Source: a bacterium (GTDB taxonomy: Bacteria; Planctomycetota; B15-G4). Taken from it: a stretch of DNA of 60,063 nt. The position numbers were made by a program, and so were the translations under genes. The notes under the pieces are model-generated. The model did not search any database. It worked only from the letters and a program-made list of their open reading frames with translations, and was not told where the DNA came from. The stretch is from assembly GCA_030428785.1 (NCBI GenBank), contig JAUIEF010000010.1, positions 1-60,063 on the forward strand. Reading direction: 5' to 3'. Positions 25,183 to 36,996 of the stretch are shown here, piece by piece; positions within the stretch are counted from its first letter, which is position 1, and each line of letters begins with the position of its first letter.

Positions 25183-28091
25183 GAGGCGCCGTGCTCCCCG
25201 TCGAGGTCGAGCGTGCGGAGGTGCGCGGCGCGCATCGCGTCGAGCGGCTGCTCGAGGACGACGTCGGCGCCGTCCGTGACGCGCAGGCGGGGCGCCTCGA
25301 CGGTGCGGCCGACGACGGCGTGCGGCAGGTCGCCGAGGACGTCGCGCAGCGAGGGCAGCTTGTCGGGCACGACCTCGAGCAGCAGCCGCGACGGCGACTC
25401 GCCGAACAGCCGGGCGACGACGTCCGCGTCGTCGCGCGTCGGGACGGCGCCCAGGTCGAGGTCCGCGCCGACGTCACCCGCGAACGCCATCTCGGCGGCC
25501 GCGACGCCCAGGCCGCCCTCGGAGAGGTCGTGGCAGGAGGCGACGAGCCCCGCGCGCAGCGCCTCGTGCACGGCGTCGAGGATGCGCGGCGCGAGCTCGA
25601 GGTCGACGGGGGGGACCGCCGCGCCCGTCGCGCCCTGCAGGCGCGCGAGGTGGCTGCCGCCCAGCTCCGGGCCCGTGAGCCCCACGAGCACGAGCTCGTG
25701 CCCGGGCGCCTTGAGGTCCATGGTCGCCGCGCACCCGATCTCGGGGACGATGGCGAGCGCGGAGATGAGCAGCGTCGGCGGGATGGAGCGGCTCTCGTCG
25801 CCCACGCGGTAGTCGTTGTTGAGGCTGTCCTTGCCGGAGATGAACGGCGTGCGGTACGCCATCGCGCCGTCGTAGCAGGCGCGGCAGGCCTCGACGAGGT
25901 CGCCGAGGTTCTCCGGCTTCTCGCAGTTGCCCCACGAGAAGTTGTCGAGCAGCGAGGTCCGGTCCGGGTCGCCGCCGACGCACACGACGTTGCGCAGCGC
26001 CTCGTCGATCGCGTGCAGCGCCATCTGGTACGGGTCGACGTCGCCGAGCACCGGGTTGAGCCCGCAGCCCACGGCGAACGCGCGCGAGCTGCCGAGCACC
26101 GGCGCGACGACGGCCGCGTCGCCCGGGCCGTTGCGGCGCGGGCCGACGAGCGGCTTGACCACCGAGCCGGCCTGCACCTCGTGGTCGTACTGCCGGATGA
26201 TCCACGCCTTGCTCGCGACGTTCGGCGCGGCGAGCACCTCCAGGAGCATGTCGCCGGCCGCCGCGATCGGCAGCGCCGGCGGGTCGGACAGGTCCCGCGC
26301 GCGACGCGTCGCCTTCCGCTTCTGGCGCGGCAGGCCGTCGTGCAGGAAGGCCATCTCGAGGTCCATGACCGGCGTGCCGTGGAAGTCGGCCGTGAGCCGG
26401 CCCGTGCCGTCGAAGGTGCCGATGACCCGCGCGTCGACGTCCTCGGACGCGCAGAGCGCGAGCATCTCGTCGACGTGCTCCGGCGGAACGGCGAAGACCA
26501 TCCGCTCCTGCGCCTCCGAGATCCAGATCTCGGGGTACGTGAGGCCGTGGTACTTGAGCGGGACGTCGTCGAGCACGACGTGGGCGCCGCACTGCTCGCC
26601 CATCTCGCCGACGGCGGAGGAGAGCCCGCCGGCACCGCAGTCGGTGACCGCGCGGTAGAGCCCGCGGTCGCGCGCCTGGAGCTGCACGTCGAGGACGCGC
26701 TTCTCCTCGATGGCGTTGCCGATCTGCACCGCGCCGGACGAGACGCTCTCGCTCTCGTCGTGGAGCTCGAGGCTCGAGAAGGTCGCGCCGTGGATGCCGT
26801 CGCGGCCGGTCGCGCCGCCGCACACGACGATCCGGTCGCCGGCCCGGACCTCCTTGTGCACCTTGTCCTTGGGGATGATGCCGACGCTGCCGCAGTACAC
26901 GAGCGGGTTGCCCACGTAGCGCTCGTCGAAGCAGACGGCGCCGTTCACCGTGGGGATGCCCATGCGGTTCCCGTAGTCGCGCACGCCGGACACGACGCCC
27001 TTCATGACGCGCAGCGGGTGGAGGCAGCCCTTCGGCAGGTCCTCCATGGGCAGGTCGTGCGGGCCGAAGCAGAAGACGTCGGTGGACGCGACGGGGCGCG
27101 CGCCGAGGCCCGTGCCCATCGTGTCGCGCAGCACGCCGCCGAGGCCGGTGCCCGCGCCGCCGTACGGCTCGAGCGCCGACGGGTGGTTGTGCGTCTCCAC
27201 CTTCATCGTGAGGTGGTGCTCGTCGTCGAACGCGACGACGCCCGCGTTGTCCACGAAGACCGAGATGCAGAAGTCGCGGTCGAGCTCGTTCGTCGCGCGC
27301 GCGATCGTGCTCTTGAGCAGGTTGTCCCAGACCTTGCCCTCGTACTCGACGAGGCCCGTGAGCGTCTTGTGCTTGCAGTGCTCCGACCAGGTCTGGGCGA
27401 TGGTCTCGAGCTCGATGTCCGTGGGGTCTCGCTTCTCGCGGGCGAAGTGCGCCTGGACCGCCTTCATCTCGACGAGGTCGAGCGCGAGGCAGCCGTCGCG
27501 GCTGAGCTGCACGAGGCGCGCGTCGTCGGCGCCCTCAAGCGGGACGTGGACGAGCTCGAACGCCTTGTCGCCGAGGTGCGGGGCCGGCGGGATGCCGGTG
27601 GTCGGGTCGACGCGCACGTCCTCGACGATGTCGTTGGCGAGGACCTCCTTGCCCAGGCGCTCGAGGAGCGCGACGTCGGCCGAGCCGGGGAAGACGTACG
27701 CCTGCCAGCTCCGGACGTCCGAGACCCGCAGCCCGAGCGCGGCGGCGGCGCGCACGACGCTCTGCGCCGTCGGGTCCATGACGCCGGCGCGGCGCGCGAC
27801 CTCCACGCGGTGCGTGTCCGGCTCGGCGGGGGACTCCTCGGGTGTCGACACCCGCGCGGTGTGGAGCACCGGGTCGGCGAGGAGCGCGTCGGCGAGGCGG
27901 CGGGCCTCGGCCTCGCCGCCCGCGATCCGCAGCGAGTAGCCGCGTCGCGTGGAGAGCCCGTCGGGGAGCGCCAGCCCGGCTTCGCGCGCCGTCTCGACGA
28001 GGCGCGCGGCGAGCACGTCCCGGCGGTCCGGACGGATGCCCACCTCGATGCAGAAGGCGCGGTCGGCGGCCGTCTCGGTGGTGGGCGTCAC
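25179..28091 (-). CDS. purL: PurS-PurS-PurL fusion: FGAM synthase synthetase subunit with N-terminal tandem PurS-like domains
   Basis: At 970 residues it makes FGAM from FGAR, ATP and ammonia. Residues ~12-80 and ~93-163 each look like a PurS domain; the second is clearest (VMDPTAQSVVRAAAALGL, KEVLANDIVEDVRV). The PurL core follows (TWSEHCKHKTL, MKVETHNHPSALEPYGGAGT begins there, then GIPTVNGAVCF, DCGAGGLSSAVGEMG, SWGNCEKP, SGKDSLNN, SCHDLSEGGLGVA). It is about 230 residues longer than stand-alone small PurL. It starts at GTG 28091 and overlaps purQ. A TAGCAT -10-like hexamer lies 37 bases upstream. Confidence 0.95.
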   Translation of the reverse strand: MTPTTETAADRAFCIEVGIRPDRRDVLAARLVETAREAGLALPDGLSTRRGYSLRIAGGEAEARRLADALLADPVLHTARVSTPEESPAEPDTHRVEVARRAGVMDPTAQSVVRAAAALGLRVSDVRSWQAYVFPGSADVALLERLGKEVLANDIVEDVRVDPTTGIPPAPHLGDKAFELVHVPLEGADDARLVQLSRDGCLALDLVEMKAVQAHFAREKRDPTDIELETIAQTWSEHCKHKTLTGLVEYEGKVWDNLLKSTIARATNELDRDFCISVFVDNAGVVAFDDEHHLTMKVETHNHPSALEPYGGAGTGLGGVLRDTMGTGLGARPVASTDVFCFGPHDLPMEDLPKGCLHPLRVMKGVVSGVRDYGNRMGIPTVNGAVCFDERYVGNPLVYCGSVGIIPKDKVHKEVRAGDRIVVCGGATGRDGIHGATFSSLELHDESESVSSGAVQIGNAIEEKRVLDVQLQARDRGLYRAVTDCGAGGLSSAVGEMGEQCGAHVVLDDVPLKYHGLTYPEIWISEAQERMVFAVPPEHVDEMLALCASEDVDARVIGTFDGTGRLTADFHGTPVMDLEMAFLHDGLPRQKRKATRRARDLSDPPALPIAAAGDMLLEVLAAPNVASKAWIIRQYDHEVQAGSVVKPLVGPRRNGPGDAAVVAPVLGSSRAFAVGCGLNPVLGDVDPYQMALHAIDEALRNVVCVGGDPDRTSLLDNFSWGNCEKPENLGDLVEACRACYDGAMAYRTPFISGKDSLNNDYRVGDESRSIPPTLLISALAIVPEIGCAATMDLKAPGHELVLVGLTGPELGGSHLARLQGATGAAVPPVDLELAPRILDAVHEALRAGLVASCHDLSEGGLGVAAAEMAFAGDVGADLDLGAVPTRDDADVVARLFGESPSRLLLEVVPDKLPSLRDVLGDLPHAVVGRTVEAPRLRVTDGADVVLEQPLDAMRAAHLRTLDLDGEHGAS

Positions 28092-28127
28092 GAGGTCGTG
28101 GGGAGGTCGTCGGGCCGGAACGGCGAC

Positions 28128-28133
28128 ATGCTA
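28128..28133 (-). promoter_or_regulatory. -10-like TAGCAT of purLQ
   Basis: On the minus strand TAGCAT lies 36 bases before GTG 28091 in the 108-base divergent region between purL and accA. No clear -35 box and no PurR-like operator was recognised. Confidence 0.3.
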
Positions 28134-28185
28134 GCGGACCGCGCCTGCTGGGGACAGCGGCTATCGGCGGCGCGGCCCGAGCCGG

Positions 28186-28191
28186 TATCCT
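28186..28191 (+). promoter_or_regulatory. -10-like TATCCT just before accA
   Basis: TATCCT ends 8 bases before ATG 28200, placing the transcript start at or very near the start codon. Confidence 0.4.
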
Positions 28192-28199
28192 CCGCGGCC

Positions 28200-29225
<1,026 letters not shown>

Positions 29226-29237
29226 GCCGGCCCCGCT

Positions 29238-29281
29238 GCCGGCCCTCCGGCCGGCCCCCGCGGCGATCCGCGGTCGGGGCC
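29238..29281 (+). terminator. Two consecutive GC hairpins downstream of accA
   Basis: GCCGGCC (29238-29244) pairs perfectly with GGCCGGC (29249-29255) around CTCC. A second hairpin pairs GGCCCCCGCGG (29253-29263) with CCGCG and GGGGCC (29268-29281, 3-base bulge) around CGAT. The two overlap by three bases and may be alternatives. There is no T-tract, as is common in GC-rich genomes. The best guess is transcription termination of accA before the sigma factor gene. Confidence 0.45.
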
Positions 29282-29316
29282 CCCGGTCCCGTCGAGGCGG
29301 CGACCCGTCCGGACGA

Positions 29317-29322
29317 TAGGCT
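29317..29322 (+). promoter_or_regulatory. -10-like TAGGCT before the ECF sigma gene
   Basis: TAGGCT lies 93 bases upstream of ATG 29416, just after the accA hairpins. No clear -35 box was seen. Confidence 0.25.
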
Positions 29323-29415
29323 CTCGGGAGGGACGGCGGTCCGTCGTCCATCACCCCCGGCCCGCCTCCCGTACCACGCGCCGCACCCGGGCTCCGGCCC
29401 GGCCGCTCCTCGCCC

Positions 29416-30066
29416 ATGACGACCCCGACCCGCGACGACCACGAGCTCATCCGCGCCTGCCTGGACGGCTCCCAGGAGGCCTTCGCCGCCCTGGTGAAGC
29501 GCCACGAGGAGCGGGCGTTCTGGGCGGCCTACCGGGTCCTGGGCGACGCCGAGGCGGCCCGCGACGTGGCCCAGGAGGCCTTCGTCCGGGTCTGGCGGGC
29601 GCTCGAGCGCTTCGACTTCGCGATGGCCTTCACGACCTGGCTCTACCGGATCACGGTGAACCTGGCCATCGATCACCTGCGGCGCAACAAGCGCCACAAG
29701 GGCGTCGACATCGACCTCTTCAAGGAGGGGATCGCCGACGAGAGCTCCGGCCAGGCGCCGGACGCCGACCAGGGCTCGCGCGAGATCGCGCGCAAGGTGC
29801 GGCGCGTCCTCGAGACGCTCGACGAGAAGTACCGCACCGTCCTCGCCCTCCGGGATCTCGAGGGACTTTCCTCCAAGCAGATCTCGGACATCACGAGTAT
29901 CACCCACGCGACGGTTCGCTGGCGGCTGCACGTGGCCCGCAAGCAGTTCAAGGACGCGTGGACCCGCCTCGAGGCGCAGACCGCCGCGGGCGACCCCGAC
30001 GGGGACGAGCCCGACCGGGCGGGCCCCGTCGCCACCTCCGACCTCCAGACCAGCACGACGGACTGA
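29416..30066 (+). CDS. ECF-type RNA polymerase sigma factor
   Basis: At 216 residues it is a sigma-70 family ECF protein. Region 2 is clear (FAALVKRHEERAFWAAYRVL, AARDVAQEAFVRVWRAL, TWLYRITVNLAIDHLRRNKR), and region 4 too (RVLETLDEKYRTVLALRDLE, LSSKQISDITSITHATVRWR forms the helix-turn-helix, then LHVARKQFKDAW). It would direct polymerase to stress or envelope-type promoters. A zinc-finger anti-sigma gene begins 7 bases downstream. The C-terminal ~30 residues are Asp/Gly/Pro-rich and not part of the fold. Target promoters cannot be deduced from this window. Confidence 0.9.
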   Translation: MTTPTRDDHELIRACLDGSQEAFAALVKRHEERAFWAAYRVLGDAEAARDVAQEAFVRVWRALERFDFAMAFTTWLYRITVNLAIDHLRRNKRHKGVDIDLFKEGIADESSGQAPDADQGSREIARKVRRVLETLDEKYRTVLALRDLEGLSSKQISDITSITHATVRWRLHVARKQFKDAWTRLEAQTAAGDPDGDEPDRAGPVATSDLQTSTTD

Positions 30067-30073
30067 CCACACC

Positions 30074-30742
30074 GTGAACGACGCTCACTACACCTGCCGA
30101 ACGGTTCGCAACATGCTGCCCCTGCACGCGGGCGGCGACCTCGACCCGCGTCACGTCCACGCGGTGGACGGGCACCTCCAGGGATGCCTCACATGCTTCC
30201 GCGAGTTCCGGGAGTACGCGTCGCTGCGCGTGCAGCTCGGCGTGCTCGCCGAGGAGCCGTTGCCGGAGGGCATCCTCGACGGGTTCACCGAGGACGTCAT
30301 GGCGCGCGTGGAGATCGGCGAGCCCGGCCCCGCCGCCGAGGCGCCCGGACCGGCGGTGCTGCGCTGGCCCGTGCTGCCGCGCCTCGCCGCGGCGGCCGCC
30401 GTGCTGCTCGTGGCCTTCGCGGGCTGGCGGTACATGGACGACGGCGCGCTCACGCCGGAGCAGCGCTCCCTGACGGGGCGCGTGAACCGGGTCGTGGATC
30501 AGCAGTCCGTCGCGAGCCCGGCGCTCGCCCCCTTCATCGCGCCGCGTGCGACCTTCCGGCAGTTCGCGCCGACGCTCGACGTGCCCGCGGGCGCCCAGGG
30601 GCTCGTCCCGCCGAGCGACGAGGAGCTCGCGGTCATCCGCAGCGGCGGCGATGCCGGCGTGCTGCTCATCATCCAGCAGGGCGGGGGCGGCGGACTCCAG
30701 GCCGACCCGGACGGCCCGGCCCCGCGCGAGCGGGACCGGTAG
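30074..30742 (+). CDS. Membrane-anchored zinc-finger anti-sigma factor
   Basis: At 222 residues (GTG start) the N-terminus has an anti-sigma zinc-finger (zf-HC2) pattern: Cys8, then His34-x3-Cys38-x2-Cys41 in GHLQGCLTCF. A hydrophobic segment follows near 102-120 (LAAAAAVLLVAFAGWRYM), then an extracytoplasmic tail of about 100 residues with a Gly-rich end. This is the standard layout of a transmembrane anti-sigma factor that holds its partner at the membrane. Its position 7 bases after the ECF sigma gene makes that sigma factor the likely partner. It converges on rlmN. Confidence 0.85.
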   Translation: MNDAHYTCRTVRNMLPLHAGGDLDPRHVHAVDGHLQGCLTCFREFREYASLRVQLGVLAEEPLPEGILDGFTEDVMARVEIGEPGPAAEAPGPAVLRWPVLPRLAAAAAVLLVAFAGWRYMDDGALTPEQRSLTGRVNRVVDQQSVASPALAPFIAPRATFRQFAPTLDVPAGAQGLVPPSDEELAVIRSGGDAGVLLIIQQGGGGGLQADPDGPAPRERDR

Positions 30743-30760
30743 GAGAGCGCGCGGGCCGGC

Positions 30761-31819
30761 TCAGTCGCGCGGGCGTCGCGACGCGGCGTGCCGCCGGAGC
30801 TGGCCGCAGGCGACGCCCACGTCGCGGCCGCGCGGTCGACGCACGGTCGTCGTGACGCCGCGCGCCCGCAGGAGGTCGGCCATGGCCTCGACCCGGCGTG
30901 GGTCCGGGGGCGCGAGGTCGATGTCCGGCACCGGGTTCCACGGGATGAGGTTCACGACGACGTTGAGCCCGGAGAGCAGGCTCGCGAACCCGCGGGCGAC
31001 CTCGTCCGTGTCGTTGACGCCGCCCAGCACGACGACCTCGGCGGTGAGGCGGCGCCCCGTCTTCTCGAAGCGCGCGCGCGCCTCGCGCAGCGTCTCCTCG
31101 AGACGTGACGGCCCGAGGCCCGGCATGAGCTCCTCGCGGGACGCGTCGTCCGGCGCGTGGAGCGAAAGCGCGATGTGGAACGGGACCTCGTCCTCCGCGA
31201 GCCGCGCGAGCGCCTCGGGGTGGCCGACCGTCGACACGGTGATGCGTCGCGCGCCGATGCCGAGGCCCGCCGGGTCGTTCATGACGGCGATCGCCTTGCG
31301 CACCTCCTTGAGGTTGTGCGTCGGCTCGCCGGACCCCATGAACACGTAGTTGGTGAGCGGCCGGTCGGGGGCGAGCTCGCGCGCCACGAGCACCTGCTCG
31401 ACGATCTCGCCGGAGGTGAGGTTGCGCTCGACGCCCTCGAGGCCGCTCGCGCAGAACCGGCAGGCGACGGCGCAGCCCACCTGGCTCGAGATGCAGAGCG
31501 TGCGGCGGTCCTCGTCCGGGATGCTCACGGACTCGATGAGCCGCCCGTCGTCGAGGCGCGTGAGGATGCCCGTCGTGCCGTCGCGGCTCTCGTGCACGCG
31601 GTCGAGCGCGCCGCGGCGCACGCGCCACGCCTCGCCGAGCCGCGCGCGGAGCTCCTTGCCGAGGTCCGTCATGGCGTCGACGTCGCGCACGCCGCGCTCG
31701 AGGACCCAGCGGCGCACCTGCTTCGGCGTGAACGAGCGCGCGCCGGGGAGCTCGCGGAGCACGTCGTAGCCCGGCACCGTCAGGTCGGTGAGGGCCGGCG
31801 GCAGCGGGGCGTCGCCCAC
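30761..31819 (-). CDS. rlmN: Dual-specificity 23S rRNA/tRNA adenine-C2 methyltransferase RlmN
   Basis: RlmN methylates C2 of A2503 in 23S rRNA and A37 in some tRNAs by a radical SAM mechanism. At 352 residues the length is normal. Visible: N-terminal RNA-binding region (FTPKQVRRWVLERG), the SISSQVGC-type motif (CISSQVGCAVACRFC) with Fe-S cysteines 116, 120 and 123, NYVFMGSGEPTHNL (usually MGMGEP), STVGHPEALARLA, IALSLHAPDD, and the C-terminal catalytic Cys in DVGVACGQL. The start is GTG, 7 bases after clpX on the minus strand, so it is the last gene of tig-clpP-clpX-rlmN. Confidence 0.93.
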   Translation of the reverse strand: MGDAPLPPALTDLTVPGYDVLRELPGARSFTPKQVRRWVLERGVRDVDAMTDLGKELRARLGEAWRVRRGALDRVHESRDGTTGILTRLDDGRLIESVSIPDEDRRTLCISSQVGCAVACRFCASGLEGVERNLTSGEIVEQVLVARELAPDRPLTNYVFMGSGEPTHNLKEVRKAIAVMNDPAGLGIGARRITVSTVGHPEALARLAEDEVPFHIALSLHAPDDASREELMPGLGPSRLEETLREARARFEKTGRRLTAEVVVLGGVNDTDEVARGFASLLSGLNVVVNLIPWNPVPDIDLAPPDPRRVEAMADLLRARGVTTTVRRPRGRDVGVACGQLRRHAASRRPRD

Positions 31820-31826
31820 GGGGGCC

Positions 31827-33146
<1,320 letters not shown>

Positions 33147-33192
33147 GGTCTCTTGCTCGGGGTGCGCTCTGCCGTCGGGACGCGCGCGCGCG

Positions 33193-33852
33193 TCAGCTCT
33201 TGGACGGCGCGTCCAGCGGGTTGATGATCTCGTCGACGAGGCCGTACTCCACGGCCTGCTCGGCGGACATGTACGTGTCGCGGTCGGTGTCCTGCTCGAC
33301 CTGCTTCATCGACTTCCCGCTGTGGTGCGCGATGAGCTGGTTGAGGTCGTGCTTGAGCTTGAGGATCTCGTCCGCCTGGATGCGGATGTCGGCGGCCGTG
33401 CCGCCCGCGCCGCCCCAGGGCTGGTGGATCATGACGCGGGAGTGGGGGAGGATGTGCCGCTTCCCCTTCGTGCCGGCCATGAGCAGGATCGCGCCCATGC
33501 TCGCGGCCTGGCCGATGCAGAAGGTCGAGACGTCGCAGGCGACGTGCTGCATCGCGTCGTAGATCGCGAGGCCCGCCGTGACGCTGCCGCCCGGAGAGTT
33601 CACGTACATGTTGACGTCCTGGCTCCGGTTCTCCTTCTCGAGGAACAGGAGCTGCGCGACGACGGCGTTGGCGACGTGGTCGTCGATGCCGGTCCCGATG
33701 AAGATGATGCGGTCCTCGAGCAGACGGCTGTAGATGTCGTAGGCGCGCTCGCCCCGACCCGTCTTCTCGATGACGTACGGGACGGGGTAGAAGCCGCGCG
33801 GGCCGCTGCCCGCTCCGCTCTTGCCGTCGGCGTCGTGCTCGGTGGTCGTCAT
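33193..33852 (-). CDS. clpP: ATP-dependent Clp protease proteolytic subunit ClpP
   Basis: At 219 residues it is a tetradecameric serine protease. The catalytic triad is Ser118 (GQAASMGA), His143 (MIHQPWGG) and Asp192 ([10 protein letters not shown]). [15 protein letters not shown] and the C-terminal GLVDEII are typical. The N-terminus is about 15-20 residues longer than E. coli mature ClpP and is low-complexity, perhaps a propeptide. It lies between tig and clpX (29 and 46 bases), the conserved proteostasis order. Confidence 0.96.
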   Translation of the reverse strand: MTTTEHDADGKSGAGSGPRGFYPVPYVIEKTGRGERAYDIYSRLLEDRIIFIGTGIDDHVANAVVAQLLFLEKENRSQDVNMYVNSPGGSVTAGLAIYDAMQHVACDVSTFCIGQAASMGAILLMAGTKGKRHILPHSRVMIHQPWGGAGGTAADIRIQADEILKLKHDLNQLIAHHSGKSMKQVEQDTDRDTYMSAEQAVEYGLVDEIINPLDAPSKS

Positions 33853-33881
33853 GGTTCGGTCGTCCCTCCCGGTCGCGGCGC

Positions 33882-35237
33882 TCAGGCGCCCTGGTCGTCT
33901 TCCAGCGTACCCGAGGAGTCCTCCTCCTCCGGCGGCTGCGGTTCGGTTTCGGTCACCTGGACGAGGTTGCGCAGCCAGGCGCGCGCGTTCGTGTGGACCA
34001 GCTGCTCGTAGACCTCGCTGATCCAGCCCTCGCGGCGGGCCGCCTGGACGGCCTCGTCCGGGTCCTGCTGCTGGGCCATCGCCATGTTGCGGACCTGCTC
34101 GAGGGTCTCCTCGGCGGTGGGCTCCAGCTCGTGCACCTCCGCGATCTTCCCGAGCATGAAGGCCAGGCGCATGCCCTTCCGGGTGGCCTCGGCGATCTCG
34201 TCGCGGCGCGCCTCGGCCTGGTGGTGGCCCTCCTCCGACTCGAGGCCGCGCTCCTTCATGAGGCGGTGCGCGAACTCGTGCACGCGGCCGTCGATCGCCT
34301 TCGCGAGCAGCCGCTCCGGGACGTCGAACTCGTGCCGCTCGTGGAGGACCTTCTCGATCTCCTCGTCGACCATGCGCAGGCGGGCCAGCGCGCGCTGACG
34401 CTCGAGCTCCTCGCGGATGCGCGAGCGCATCTCCTCCTCGGACTCGACGCCGAGCTTGCCGAAGAACTCCTCGTCGAGCTCGGGCAGGATGACGAGCCGG
34501 TGCCGGTCGATGGTGAACGTGAGCTTCGCCTCCTTGCCGGCGTGCTCGTTCGGCGCGAAGTGGGGCGGGAGCGTGACGTCGACCGTCACGGAGTCACCTT
34601 GCTTGCGGCCGATGAACTGCTGCGCGGAGCCCTCGACCTTGATGCTGTCGACGAGGTCGTGCTTGGTGAACACGGCGCGGTTCTCGCGCGGCTCCAACGT
34701 CGTCCCGTCGACCTCGTAGACCGCGGTGCCCTCCAGGATGTCGTCCTGGGCGACGGCGGCGCCCTCCTCGGCGTCCTCGAGCGAGGCCGCCTGCTCGCGG
34801 AAGCGACCGACCTCGCCGTCGACCATCTCGTCCGAGACGTTCGCGAGGGCGACGGTGACGGGGATCTCCTCGGGGAGGTCCAGCTCGATCTCCGGAGCGA
34901 TCTCGACGGCGAACTCGAACGTGAACGGCCCCGGCCCCTCCGCGTCCAGCTTCTCCAGGTTCATCTCCGGGTCGCCGACCGGGCGCAGGGAGTGCTCCTT
35001 GACGGCGGCCGAGAACTCCTCGCCCATGATGCGGCGGCGGGCCTCCTCGGCGACGCGCGGCCCGTGGCTCTTGCGGATGAGCGCCATGGGGGCCTTGCCC
35101 TTGCGGAAGCCCTTGAGGTTCACCGATCCGGCGACCTCGCGGATGCCGTCCTCGACGGCCTGCTCGAGGCGGGCCCGCTCGACTTCGAAGGAGAGGATGC
35201 GGCGGCAGGGGCCGTCTTCGGTGACGGTGCACGACAT
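33882..35237 (-). CDS. tig: Trigger factor
   Basis: At 451 residues it is a ribosome-bound peptidyl-prolyl isomerase/chaperone. The N-terminal ribosome-binding domain contains the signature GFRKGKAP (residues ~42-49), a variant of GFRxGKxP. A FKBP-like middle domain ([38 protein letters not shown]) and a helical C-terminal domain ([20 protein letters not shown] starts it) follow, with an acidic tail. Start ATG 35237 gives the usual [15 protein letters not shown] beginning. First gene of tig-clpP-clpX-rlmN. Confidence 0.94.
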   Translation of the reverse strand: MSCTVTEDGPCRRILSFEVERARLEQAVEDGIREVAGSVNLKGFRKGKAPMALIRKSHGPRVAEEARRRIMGEEFSAAVKEHSLRPVGDPEMNLEKLDAEGPGPFTFEFAVEIAPEIELDLPEEIPVTVALANVSDEMVDGEVGRFREQAASLEDAEEGAAVAQDDILEGTAVYEVDGTTLEPRENRAVFTKHDLVDSIKVEGSAQQFIGRKQGDSVTVDVTLPPHFAPNEHAGKEAKLTFTIDRHRLVILPELDEEFFGKLGVESEEEMRSRIREELERQRALARLRMVDEEIEKVLHERHEFDVPERLLAKAIDGRVHEFAHRLMKERGLESEEGHHQAEARRDEIAEATRKGMRLAFMLGKIAEVHELEPTAEETLEQVRNMAMAQQQDPDEAVQAARREGWISEVYEQLVHTNARAWLRNLVQVTETEPQPPEEEDSSGTLEDDQGA

Positions 35238-35393
35238 GGGGAGGATCCGGGAGGCTTCTGCGACGCGGCATCGTCCCACCTGTCCGCCCGGGTTATCAAG
35301 GCCCGCGGCGGCGGACGGGCCGCTCCCGCGCGTCGCGACGCGCGCCGCCGCGGGCCCGCGCGTCACCCCTGGAGAGCGCGCCGCGCCAAAGGC

Positions 35394-35399
35394 TAGACT
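35394..35399 (+). promoter_or_regulatory. -10-like TAGACT just before lysS
   Basis: TAGACT ends 7 bases before ATG 35407, giving a predicted leaderless or near-leaderless transcript. No -35 box was seen. Confidence 0.35.
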
Positions 35400-35406
35400 C
35401 GCCGCG

Positions 35407-36981
35407 ATGCAGGTTCCCGCAGACCGCATCGACAAGCTCACGCGACTCCGCGAGGCCGGGATCGCCCCGTGGCCCGCCGGGTCCTCGCTCCCCGACCGCG
35501 AGCGCATCGCGGACCTCCTGGAGCGGGCCGATCCGGACGCCCCGGACGGCGAGCGCGCCACGGCCACCGTCGCCGGCCGCGTCGCGTCCCTGCGCGACCA
35601 CGGCAACAGCCTCTTCGTCGACCTCCGGGACGACAGCGGCCGGGTCCAGGTCTTCCTGCGCAAGAAGGCCCTGGGCGAGGAGCGCTTCACGCTGCTCAAG
35701 GAGGTCCTCGACCTCGGGGACTTCCTGGCGGCCCGCGGCGAGCTGGCCCGCACCCGGATGGGGGAGACGACCGTCTTCGCCGACGACGTCGAGCTGCTCA
35801 GCAAGAGCCTCTTCGCGCCGCCCAGCGAGTGGTACGGCCTGGCCGACGTCGAGACGCGCCTGCGCCGCCGCTACGCCGACCTCATCGCCAACCCGGAGAG
35901 CTTCGGGCGCTTCCGGACGCGCTCCGCCATCGTCCGCGACACCCGCCGGTTCCTCGAGGACCGCGGGTTCATGGAGGTCGAGACGCCCATGCTGCACGCC
36001 ATCGCCGGCGGCGCGGCGGCGCGTCCCTTCATGACGCACCACAACACGCTCCACCTCGACCTGCACCTGCGCATCGCGCCCGAGCTGCACCTCAAGCGGC
36101 TGCTCGTGGGCGGCTACGAGCGCGTCTTCGAGATCGGGCGGAACTTCCGCAACGAGGGGCTGTCGCCGCGGCACAACCCCGAGTTCTCCATGATGGAGGC
36201 GTACTGGGCGTACGCGCGGATGGACGACTGGATCGAGTCCTGCGAGGAGCTCGTCGCGTCGCTCGCGGCGGACCACGGGCTGCACACGCGTGGCGACGGC
36301 GAGGAGGCGGAGGAGCTGCCGCGGCACCAGGTCGTGCGCGGCGACCACGTCATCGACTTCTCGCGCCCGTTCCGGCGCGCGACGTACGCCGAGCTCGTGC
36401 GCGAGTACGCCGACGCCGACGTCTTCGACGAGGCGTCCGTGCGCGAGGCGGCGAAGCGCCACGGCGTCGAGGTGGCGGGGCGCCGGCTCGAGCAGGTCGT
36501 CGACGACCTCTTCGGGCACTGCGTCGAGCCGCACCTCGTCGACCCGACCTTCGTGACGCACCTGCCGCTCGCGCTGAGCCCGCTCTCGAAGGCGTCGCCC
36601 GACGACCCGCGCGTCGCCGAGCGCTTCGAGCTCATCGTCGACGGCATGGAGCTCGCCAACGCGTTCTCCGAGCTCAACGACCCCGAGGACCAGCTCGCGC
36701 GCTTCGAGGCGCAGGTCGCCGAGCGCGACCCCGAGCTGCCGGCGGAGGTCGACCACGACTACGTCGACGCGCTGCGCTACGGCATGCCGCCCGCCGCGGG
36801 CATCGGCATCGGCATCGACCGGCTCGTCATGCTGCTCACGGGCGCCGAGAGCATCCGCGAGGTCATCCTCTTCCCGCTGCTGCGCCCGCGCGCGGCCGGC
36901 GCGGAGGACGAGGAGGCGCCCGCCGACGCGGCGACCTCCGACGAGGCGGCCGGCGCCTCCCCCGACGTCGCCGCCGGCTGA
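35407..36981 (+). CDS. lysS: Lysyl-tRNA synthetase, class II
   Basis: At 524 residues it is a class IIb aminoacyl-tRNA synthetase charging tRNA-Lys. The N-terminal OB-fold is visible (ATVAGRVASLRDHGNSLFVD, RVQVFLRKKALG). Motif 1 is in FLEDRGFMEVETPML; motif 2 is VFEIGRNFRNEGLSPRHNPE near 240-260; motif 3 is GIGIGIDRLVMLLTG. Specificity elements typical of LysRS (PFMTHHNTLHLDLHLRIAPE begins in range) support the call over AspRS or AsnRS. A 30-residue Ala/Glu/Asp-rich tail is extra. It lies 15 bases before the LolC/E-like gene, so the three genes up to 39091 may be one unit. Confidence 0.95.
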   Translation: MQVPADRIDKLTRLREAGIAPWPAGSSLPDRERIADLLERADPDAPDGERATATVAGRVASLRDHGNSLFVDLRDDSGRVQVFLRKKALGEERFTLLKEVLDLGDFLAARGELARTRMGETTVFADDVELLSKSLFAPPSEWYGLADVETRLRRRYADLIANPESFGRFRTRSAIVRDTRRFLEDRGFMEVETPMLHAIAGGAAARPFMTHHNTLHLDLHLRIAPELHLKRLLVGGYERVFEIGRNFRNEGLSPRHNPEFSMMEAYWAYARMDDWIESCEELVASLAADHGLHTRGDGEEAEELPRHQVVRGDHVIDFSRPFRRATYAELVREYADADVFDEASVREAAKRHGVEVAGRRLEQVVDDLFGHCVEPHLVDPTFVTHLPLALSPLSKASPDDPRVAERFELIVDGMELANAFSELNDPEDQLARFEAQVAERDPELPAEVDHDYVDALRYGMPPAAGIGIGIDRLVMLLTGAESIREVILFPLLRPRAAGAEDEEAPADAATSDEAAGASPDVAAG

Positions 36982-36996
36982 CGCGCGAGCCCGCCC

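Noticed and set aside
25191..28199. Plus-strand extension in front of accA, antisense to purL
   Set aside because: The family N-terminus of AccA begins at 28200 and purL on the other strand is unambiguous.
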